Source: Galaxea fascicularis (taxonomy: Eukaryota; Cnidaria; Anthozoa; Scleractinia; Euphylliidae). From it: a DNA stretch of 64,000 bases. Below, one piece after another: positions 55,921-64,000 of this stretch. A model generated the notes under the pieces. That model saw only the letters and a program-made list of their open reading frames with translations, was not told where the DNA came from and searched no databases. Within the stretch, counting starts at the first letter, position 1. The number at the start of each line of letters is the position of its first letter. Both the position numbers and the translations under genes were made by a program. The DNA is taken from positions 17,851,726 to 17,915,725 of the forward strand of contig OX419341.1 of the NCBI GenBank assembly GCA_948470475.1, written 5' to 3'.

Positions 55921-57155
55921 TTTGCTAAGAGTTTTAGAATAACAAAGAGGACAGTTATGAGCATGTCTAAAGAACATTCTTTGCACTTGCCCTGAGATTG
56001 TTTCCAGAGCTGTTAATGTTTAAGGGCAGCAAAACCGATACTGAAATGCCAGTAACTCGGGCTTGCTAGATATGAAATGATCATAATCACCTCGGAGCTA
56101 CCCTGGTTATCTATCATTCATATTAAAAGCACCCTAGTGGAATAATTGTTAAAAAATACCTTGCCTAGGTGTCGAGCGTCTAGTGCATTTAGTATCAAGC
56201 ATGTAACAGCTGCAAAATGGCGGCCAAGATTCTGTGTTGCTCTCGAGGAAATATATATATATATATATTTTTGGTTACCAAAATCACTCATTTGCGCGCA
56301 ATAAAATGTGAACGAACCAAAAAAATGTGTGAGTTTGCTAGTTTAATTATTTCATTCGCACGTCTGAATTGATTTCGATGAGTTAAATAACGAAATGTCT
56401 TTGTTCAATTATCTGCAATTAGAGGGATCTAATATTAGGATGTTGTGATCGCACAACATCGGCTTGCTCATCAACCACCGTTACTCCCTTATCGACCAGT
56501 TTCGTGCGAAAAAGGATTTGTAACGATTGCGAAATCAAGGAGTAAATGCGCATCCTGTATATCGCAAAAATGCCTTACTTATCTTATTTACCCTTTGCGA
56601 GCAAGAGTTCGTGACGATTTGGGGATAATAAAGTCGTTCGGGCTAAAGTAGAGATCCCAAGGAAGCGACAAAGGAGAAAGAATGAAAACTATTTTCTCAG
56701 ATTGATCATCAGTTTGTGGGTGCTTTGACCTTTCAGTTTGCTTCCGTGCGAATCTTAGCAGCGGGCAAGTACGTTTTCAGAGCTAATCATAAAAGTTTCA
56801 ATTTCCTCGATTGTGATTGGTTTAAAAACCTCCTATTTTCCACTAATTAACTTGCAAAGTTGTTATCGGACAGTGTGTTATTGGATTGTTTGTTATCGGA
56901 CAGTTCAATAAGCCAATCACATTCAAAGTTGTAGTTGAAATCAATCAATCACAACATTGGTATCAATCACCATAGTAACACTGTACAGACTCTTGAATTG
57001 GGGCTTTCTTGGAAATGGATATTTTTTTCCCTTGAACAATGACAGGATTCTAGAAGGAGTAGTGATTTTCTTATCCTATGCCACCAATGTTTATGCCAAC
57101 AAACCAGACGAGTTCCTTCTTTTTTCTCGGAAATTGTAATTTTTATGACTAATTG

Positions 57156-57250
57156 GTAATAAGATTTCGTGTCGTCCAATTCTGTCTGTAAACATACTCT
57201 TATGATTGCAGACCGAATTGGACTCCACTCAGTCCTATTACCATTACTTA
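57156..57250. repeat. Short inverted-repeat element
   Basis: TTGGTAATAAGATTTCGTGT and CCAATTCTGTCTGTAA are inverted as TGCAGACCGAATTGG and AGTCCTATTACCATT. About 95 bp. It resembles the end of a common coral MITE. Confidence 0.5.
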
Positions 57251-57709
57251 AAAACAAGGGTGGATTTGAATTTTGATTAATATTAATCTTTCATCAAAGT
57301 CGGTTGTTAATCATTGGTGTATTTCGATCCACCGGCAAATCTTTGTCGCATCCTTTAACATCATAAACACTCCACTGGTCTTCAAATTGCAACCACCACG
57401 TTCAACGGGACCGCAGGAAGTTCAGACAGCCCGTAGCCTAGGGGTAGGATGTCGTATGGAGTAGTTCAAACCCTTTTCGGGACCTATAATAAACTTCTCC
57501 CCATCTCCAAGCTGCTTAACCGTTCAGTTGTAGCGTAAACACTGGATTATTTTCCTCAATAAAGGGTGATGGTATGTATGAATAAGTAGTAAATGTGGAT
57601 TGGGTGTTGTAAGAGCTCTGAATCAGTACAAGATTACATATAAAAACTAAGACACCACATAGATAAACCGCTAAAGCTAGTATGATTCATGATTTAAAGC
57701 ATATATAAT

Positions 57710-59577
57710 ATGATCTTGATATTTGGTTCACAGCTAACCCCCAATGTGAATGCCATTCAAGAAGCAGAGGACAAGCAGCAGGAAAAGAATAACAAGGTGG
57801 AACAAGCCCAAGTGCGGTCTTCATCTCGAGTTCAAGGTTCCCTTTCACAAAAGCCCATGAGACAACTCCCACGGTATAGAAACTGCCAGCAAAGCAGGAG
57901 TGAATGGTTTTGCAATCATCGCTTCAAGTGTGGGATGAATGGCCATTACGCACGCGAGTGCCATGCGCAGGCCAGCCGACGACCTCCCGCTGGATTTCAT
58001 GGAAACGGCCAGAGGTCACGCTCGTGAGACAAGGTGTGACTGGGCAAGAAAATCAGTCTCACTGTGTCCAATGTGGAATGACAGGAGCTCGCGATGTACC
58101 GCTTCAACGCTGTGGAGCTTGTTGGACCAGTAGTTATTGTTGCAAAGAATGTCAATTAAAACACAGAGCTGCACACAGAAGCCTTTGTTCATCGTTCATG
58201 AAATGTTACGACAAGAGGCTGGTGCCTTCGCACAAAACGATGATGACGTCGGCTGTGTTGACAACTTGGAACTTGAAATTAGGCTGAAGGACAATCAACC
58301 CGTTCAGAAGAACTATATTTCCATCCCTAAGCACATCCATGGGAAAGTCCAAGAGTACGTAGAAGACCTGATAAATCGAAATTGGGTGACCAAATCCCGT
58401 TCGGCTTACTCCTCACCAAAAGATGGGAATCTGCGACTCTGCATTGATTATCACAACCAGAACAAGAAAACACATCAGAACGTCAGCCGATCCCTCGGAT
58501 ACAGGATATCTTAAATGGACCAGGCGGCAGCAAATGGTTTACATTACCCGATCAAGGGAAAGCCTACCATCAAGGTTTCATGGTAGAAGGAAGTCGCCCT
58601 TTCAGCGATGAGTTAAATACTTAGGGAGAGTTGCTTCAGAGGATGGCCACTCTTTACACCCAGAGGGCACAGCAGCTGTACACAATTTAAGCAAAGAGAT
58701 ACCAGCTACAGTAGATGATGTGCGTAAATTGCTAGGATTGTGGAGCTACTACAGGCAGTACATTCAGAACTTTTCATTGGCTAGTAATCATAGGATAACC
58801 TGGACATATATACATCAAAAGAGGCTCGCCTTGCTTATCCAACGACTGACTTCTCCTTCGATTGTGGCATTTCCAGACTTCACACAATCATTTGTGCTTC
58901 ACACGGACGCATCACAAGATGGGCTTGGTGCCGTTCTGCACCCCATGCATGCTGGAAAGGTGGAGTTTCTGGCCCTCATATGGGCACTAACAGAGAAATT
59001 TCGCGACTACTTGTATTACGCCACCTCTTTTGCCGTCTACACAGACAGCAATCCTGTTACGTACGTGCTAACGCCAGCCAAACTGTCTACAGTGGGTCAT
59101 CGGTGGGTGGCAGAATTGGCGGATTTCAATTTCAATATAAGGTACCAGCCAGGGAAGACCAACATCGACGCAGATGTACTTTCTCGGCAGCCAATAGATC
59201 CCAGCCAATACATGACGGAGTGTACCGCAGAAATGGAGAAGGATGCAAACTGTGCAACAATAAAAGCAGTAACCCATCAGGGGCATGGCGTTACGCACTG
59301 GATGACAGCAGTAACGGCAAGCATAGGCATTTCTCACTCTGAGCCCGCCGTAAGTGATTTAGTATTTCGACAACTTGCCACAGAAGAAATTCAAAGAGCG
59401 CAAAGGCAAGATCCCGACATCTCAAGGATTTTGGTGTACATGAAACGAGGATATCCTCCACCAGGGAGAGAACTTTTCTCAGTCAAGATGGCGGTCGGTT
59501 GTGGGTTAATGTGGCTCCAGAGTCCCTTGAAGTTTTTTACTTTCCTCGGTTACTTTTGGCGTCTGCTCTTTTCTTAA
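57710..59577 (+). pseudogene. Decayed Gypsy-type retrotransposon (zinc knuckle, MYND finger, RT, RNase H)
   Basis: The order of pieces in three frames is as follows. A gag-like end has a zinc knuckle FKCGMNGHYAREC (57925-57963; first Cys is now Arg). Then comes a MYND zinc finger at 58063-58188 with CVQCG, RCGACWTSSYCCKECQLKH and HRSLC. RT N-terminal motifs follow: LEIRLKDNQPVQKNYISIPK, DLINRNWVTKSRSAYSSP and LRLCIDYHNQNKKT. Next is DQGKAYHQGF-like sequence, and a deletion removes the YxDD core. RT/RNase H resumes at 58720: LLGLWSYYRQYIQNF, VLHTDASQDGLGAVL, EFLALIWALTEKFRDYLY, YTDSNPVTY and LADFNFNIRYQPGKTN. No protease or integrase and no LTRs were found. It is non-functional. Confidence 0.8.
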
Positions 59578-59662
59578 ACTGGGATGGTGCATCTGTGAAT
59601 CAACTGCCTGCTGAGTCCTCCAGTGTACGATATGCCTTCATTGGTTTTAATCCTTCAAGAAT

Positions 59663-60059
59663 CAGGGGCACCTAACGAGAATATAGTTCAAAACCACTAA
59701 ACATAGCATTGTTGAACGTATTTTAGTATTTAAACGGTAGTTATAGGCATATTTTCATCTCCTAAAAATTTTTCATCTGTTCGGATTTCGTAGCTGAAAG
59801 TTTAGTGATCCGAAAATGATAGGGATCAAAGCTTACATTTTCGAAAATGTCAGCTAGAAATAAGGCTCCCGGAAATTCTAGGTGACCTTTTTAGGGTAAA
59901 AATCCGTTAAAAATGGGCAATTATACCATTTTTTAGACGTTCGAAAATCCCAGGAGAGGCAGGCAAGCAAGAAATTTTACAACAAATGTTCCGAAAATTC
60001 TAGATGTCAAATCGTCTTCCGAACAGATATTTTCCGAAAATTGACGTTGGGTGCCCCTG
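59663..60059. mobile_element. MITE with CAGGGGCACC termini and 6-bp duplication
   Basis: CAGGGGCACCTAACG at the left and CGTTGGGTGCCCCTG at the right are inverted repeats. AAGAAT flanks both sides (59657-59662 and 60060-60065). The element is 397 bp and non-coding; the interior has TTCGAAAATG and TTTCCGAAAAT words. It shares CAGGG ends and duplication length with the element at 1807-2485. Confidence 0.75.
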
Positions 60060-60069
60060 AAGAATCGAA

Positions 60070-60480
60070 TCATCAATGCGACCAAACACTCGCAGGAAAC
60101 ATTATCTTTTGAGCCGCTTTCCGTATGCTACGGACAACTCCCGAAATTTCCAACTCACACGGCGAGTAATATTAAGCGGTGATGTCGAATTTAATTGCTT
60201 TTGGGACCTTGAATTAAATTCATCCGAATTAACTGAATTCGGCGATAGCACGACGTATAAACAAGGCCTACTCTTTGATATATTTGAGGTAAAGTTCAAC
60301 GGCTTCAGGCGACTTTGCCTATTTCTTCCCCTTTTTCGACGAAGGGTCTGGTAGATTACTAGCTTTTCTTTTCCCTTTTGTTTTATTACGTGGCTCATCA
60401 AGTACGGTTCCGTCTGTCGACCCTTTGTTTTGATCAAGACAGTTGCCTTGACTTGAATTCGCCGCTCTTGCAAGTAGAAT
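60070..60480 (+). other. Short ORF region with a 2A-like word
   Basis: The plus-strand ORF at 60076-60354 reads NFQLTRRVILSGDVEFN. This resembles the start of 2A-bearing LINE ORFs, but the expected PGP is absent and the sequence changes directly afterwards. It may be a LINE fragment junction. No other domain is visible. Confidence 0.25.
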
Positions 60481-60726
60481 TCTTCGTAGGTTTGTAACTG
60501 CGTGATTCCATGTTGCCAGTGATCTGATAGCCCTGAACTTGACCCTTGTAGGAGGGTAACCCTACCTCGACCTTTTACATGGCTTAAAGAAAAGTTGACC
60601 TTTCTAGAGGAGTAACTCTAGGAGGCAGCTTGGGTTACCTTCTTCTAGGGTAACCCTACCTCGCATGTAAACGAAACCGGGAAAAACAATACAGGGCCTT
60701 AGCATCGATTTAAATCTTCAACCTAT

Positions 60727-60877
60727 TGTAATAGTAGGTCACGTGACAGTTTTGGCGCGCAAACGCTGGACTGTACTTTTGAGTTCGTTATTAAAAGCAA
60801 GTGTGACGGTTGCTCAGTTTGCCCGTTATTTCTGCTATCCGTTCGTTCTGTTTGTCGACTATTTGCCGTTTATTACA
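60727..60877 (+). mobile_element. 5' LTR of Gypsy element (151 bp)
   Basis: The LTR begins TGTAATA and ends TATTACA, a perfect 7-bp inverted terminal repeat of TG...CA type. It is immediately followed by a primer-binding site. The 3' LTR lies outside the window. Confidence 0.75.
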
Positions 60878-60878
60878 T

Positions 60879-60896
60879 TGGTGGCAGCGGTGGGAT
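60879..60896 (+). promoter_or_regulatory. Primer-binding site for tRNA-Leu
   Basis: TGGTGGCAGCGGTGGGAT, one base after the LTR, is fully complementary over 18 nt to the 3' end of an animal tRNA-Leu(AAG), as I recall that sequence, including the CCA. It marks the minus-strand priming site. Confidence 0.75.
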
Positions 60897-60900
60897 CACT

Positions 60901-61917
60901 ATGAGTGCAAAGGATGAAGCGACTGATGATTACGGTGGAGCAAAACCGAAAATACCTTCCCACGCGCCCGACGAGAAGGGAGCCATTGGTGGCCACGAGG
61001 TGAAAACCGAAACGACTTCAACTCCGCCGCAAGAAGGAACTGGTGCTATGATAAACGAACTGATAAGTGCAATGACCCAGGTTTTCAAGCAATCTTCGGA
61101 TAAACCAAGTTCTGGCGATTCAATCAGCAGAAATGTTGCTCTAAAGCAGCCAAAACCGTATTCGCTCGGTCAGAATTTCAAGGTATGGCTGTCGCAATTT
61201 GACGAATATTCCAAGTTGGCTAGCATCCCTGAATCGAAGAAGAAAGCATTTCTGGTCACTTTGCTGGACCAAACAGCGTACAGAGCCGTCCAACTTCTCA
61301 GAATTCCCGAGAGTGCTTCGTATCAAGTTTTTTTGCAACGTGTTATGACTCGGTTTGACTCAGGAAAATCCCCGGGGGATTACAAACTGCTTCTTCGAGC
61401 TCGGCAACAGGACAGCAACGAGGACTTTGAAATGTACGCTGATAATCTTCTGGAACTAGCTGAGAACGCCTACCCTGATGCTGACTACCGCTTCAAAGAG
61501 GAAATAGCGAAAGATCGGTTTTTGGAAGGTGTTCGCTGTAGTGAGGGATGTCGTGAACAGTTGTTTATTAAACAACCCGAAAGCCTTTCAGCCGCCGTTC
61601 GGCTGGTGCGACAACTTGAGAGTGCCCGCGTAGCTTCGCGTAATTCAGCTGAAAATAGACCACCTCGACCGCAGCTAAATGTCATGGAGGAAAATAACAC
61701 CCTCGAAGTTTCAGAGCTCAAAGGTTTAATGGCATCCATCAATTCGCGGCTCGAGAGGTTGGAAAAACAACAGCAAGAACCACGCAGACGCCCAGTTGCG
61801 GGATCTTCAAGAGTCAGATATTATCGTTGTCAAAAATAAGGCCATTATGCTCGAGATTGTCTCAGTTCATCGGGAAACGGACAGAGGGGCCTGCCGAGGG
61901 TCAACCAGTCCCCTTGA
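60901..61917 (+). pseudogene. Gypsy gag with a premature stop in the zinc knuckle
   Basis: The ATG lies five bases after the primer site. Residues 1-60 are acidic and proline-rich. Residues about 80-240 form a Gypsy-type gag (retrotrans_gag) core: PKPYSLGQNFKVWLSQFDEY, FLVTLLDQTAYRAVQLL, GKSPGDYKLLLRARQQ and KDRFLEGV. A coiled tail (LMASINSRLERLEKQQQ) follows. The CCHC knuckle reads YYRCQK*GHYARDC: the first Cys is Tyr and a TAA (61837-61839) sits before GHYARDC. The original gag frame ran to TGA 61915-61917. The gag frame overlaps the pol frame by -1. Confidence 0.8.
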
Positions 61918-64000
61918 ACGACTCAAAGACCCGAAGTTCGAGCGACGACAAGGCGTGTAGAGAGGAAAATTTGTTTGTTTTGAGCGGCCGCGGTGTTTAT
62001 GTTTCTGGTCTGATTAATCACACTCGTGTGTCGCTCCTTTTGGATACCGGCGCGACGTCGAGCATTCTTAACGAAGAAACATGGAAGAAGAGTGGTCAAT
62101 ACCGCCCGGAAAAGCTTCACAAGTTCAATGCGTCGCTGACGGTTGCAAATGGAGAAAAGTTAGCTGTACAGGGCAGAACAGTAATAAACGTGCGCTTCGG
62201 AAATTCATTATTCCGAGTACCTATGTTGGTTGTTCGTGACATCCCTCACGCATGTATTCTGGGATCGGATTTCTTTGAACGGGAATCTTGCCAAATCTTG
62301 TACGATGTTGGAACGCTCGTGGTTCAGGGTGAAGAAATTCCAATCTTTTATGAGCGAAAGGCCCCAAGCGTATGCCGTGTTGTAGTTGACGAGGAGGTTG
62401 AGTTGAAAGCGGGCACCGAAGTTGTTTTGTGTGGAAAATTGGAACCTGGATTCGAGCGGAACAATGGGACTCCAGGGATCCTGGAAGGACACCGGAAAAA
62501 CACAGCCGAAAAGCTTACAAGTAGATTCTGCATAGCACGCTCCCTGACCGTTCCGAAGGAAGGAAAAACTCCCATTCGTATGGCAAACTTCTCAGACCAA
62601 ACCATGTTGTTAAGGCCAGGTCAAACTGTGGCTCAGTTTTATCCTCTTGATCGTGTCGATGCTTCAGTAAATTTGTTTGATTTGGAAGAAAAACCTTCAG
62701 AAAGGGAGACAAAACAGAATCCTAGAGTAGAAATGCCCCCCTCCGACCCACCTGTCGTGAAACAAGAGATCCGTGCTGACCTTTCTGGACTTTCAGAGGG
62801 GGAGAAGCAATCGTTTAATGGCCTGCTAGAAGAATATAGAGATTTGTTCGCCATGGGGGATGGCAATTTAGGTCGCACTGATTTGTTAGAACACACCATT
62901 GACACCGGTTCAGCCACCCCAGTCAAGCAAGCACCTCGTCGACTCCCTCCATTCAAACGAGATGAGGTCGACAGACAGCTCTCAGACCTCTTAGCACAGG
63001 GGAGAATTGAACCATCCAACAGCCCCTGGAGTAGCCCCATTGTGTTGGCCAAAAAGCACGATGGAAGCTATCGCCTGTGCATAGACTACAGGAAGCTTAA
63101 CTCCGTAACTGTTAAAGATGCTCAACCCCTTCCGAGGTCAGATGACATCTTGGAATCCTTGGGTGGTGCAAAGTGGTTTAGCTGCCTTGACCTTGCCTCA
63201 GGGTACTGGCAAGTTCCTGTCGCAAAAAGAGACCGCCCAAAAACTGCGTTTGTCACACATCGGGGTCAGTTTCAGTGGACCTGTTTGCCCTTTGGGGTAA
63301 CCAATGGACCTGGAACATTTACCCGGCTGATGAATCTTGCATTACAAGGTCTGACCTGGAAAGAGTGTTTGGTCTACCTAGATGACATCATCATCATGTC
63401 GGGCACCTTTGAGGAACACTTGTCTCGCCTTCGCTCTGTCTTTGAAAGGCTGCGAGAGGCCGGGCTGAAATTAAAATCATCAAAGTGCATCTTTCTTCAA
63501 CGTCAAGTTTCTTTCTTGGGGCACGTTGTTTCGGCTGAGGGGATACAAACCGATCCCAATAAAGTAGCTGCTGTCCGTGACTGGCCTACTCCAACAAGTA
63601 TTTCCGAGCTGAAAGGGTTCTTGGGCCTTGTAACATACTACAGACGATTCATCCCCAGTTTTTCTGCAATAGCAGAACCACTAAACTATTTGACAAGGAA
63701 AGGCGTAGAGTTCAAGTGGGGACCCCAACAAGAGAAAGCTTTCTGCGAACTGAAACATCACCTCATGAACCCACCAGTATTAGCCTATCCAGATTTCAGT
63801 GAAACCAGTGGCCAATTCATCCTTGATACTGATGCAAGTAGTGGTCATGGTATTGGTGCCGTGCTCTCGCAAAAACAATCTGATGGCACAGAGCGTGTTC
63901 TTGCTTACGGAAGTCGTGCATTACACTGCCATGAGAGAAATTATTGTGCAACCCGTCTCGAGATGCTTGCCCTGGTTGACTTCATTGATCACTTCCGTTA
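61839..64000 (+). CDS. Gypsy pol (protease, reverse transcriptase, RNase H), runs off the window
   Basis: The frame is open from the gag overlap to the last base, about 720 codons without a stop. The protease is at 62043 (LLLDTGATSSI, active DTGA, then ACILGSDFF). The RT spans about 62890-63480: PRRLPPFKRDEVDRQL, SPWSSPIVLAKKHDGSYRLC, LDLASGYWQV, LPFGVTNGPGTF and the catalytic YLDD (63375-63386). The connection and RNase H come next: LKGFLGLVTYYRRFIPSF, ILDTDASSGHGIGAVLSQ and RLEMLAL. Integrase should lie beyond the window. Pol is in the -1 frame relative to gag, so expression probably uses -1 frameshifting before 61915, although no canonical slippery heptamer was identified. The full open frame implies a recent insertion. 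Confidence 0.9.

Noticed and set aside
55658..55921. 87-residue minus-strand ORF
   Set aside because: Its repeats (YLHQD, HIHQDS) mirror an AT-rich DNA repeat cluster rather than a protein.

Overview
The window is nuclear DNA from an animal, most likely an anthozoan cnidarian and probably a stony coral. Reasons: intron-containing genes with GT-AG splice sites; a PAN-EGF-Link secreted gene family; coral-type tRNA-derived SINEs and MITEs; hammerhead-ribozyme repeats (retrozymes); Polinton, Gypsy and LINE remnants; low GC; and no operon structure. Species assignment is inference only.

Host genes are few. The left end (595-4506, +) carries the last four coding exons of a centrin. On the minus strand lies a small tandem family of secreted proteins. 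Copy A (48085-54950) has a complete four-exon model of 267 residues: signal peptide, PAN/apple-like domain, EGF-like domain, Link (hyaluronan-binding type) module. Copy B (20273-27389) has the three matching EGF and Link exons with the same splice phases, but no first exon was found. Copy C (7975-8303) is a lone first exon with a 19-nt deletion that breaks the frame. Other host-like sequence is broken: a SAP-SWIM-YqaJ gene (12401-18643, minus), a protein-kinase fragment (34644-35109) and a RecQ-like helicase fragment (45133-45387, minus).

Most of the rest is mobile DNA, often nested. At 10.0-12.15 kb is a dead THAP/DDE transposon. At about 13.06-17.33 kb a nearly full-length LINE sits inside the YqaJ pseudogene and splits it. 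At 21.8-22.04 kb (+) and 34.18-34.22 kb (-) are two intact-looking type I hammerhead ribozymes in retrozyme-like repeats. At 23.1-26.5 kb are Polinton (Maverick) polymerase and capsid-like remnants. At 32.6-34.08 kb is a near-perfect direct duplication. At 35.24-37.69 and 49.20-53.49 kb are two inverted copies of a 2.3-2.5 kb element. The right copy carries a 1,984-bp Mutator-like element with long TIRs and a perfect 9-bp target duplication, and the left copy preserves the empty site. A bipartite 16-18 bp minisatellite occurs at 37.8-38.94 kb and, inverted, at 31.0-31.25 kb. The right end holds a decayed Gypsy relative with a MYND finger (57.7-59.6 kb) and a younger Gypsy element (60.727 kb to the window end) with its 5' LTR, a tRNA-Leu primer site, a slightly damaged gag and an open pol.

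All calls were made by reading the sequence. Family names come from recognised motifs, not from searches.
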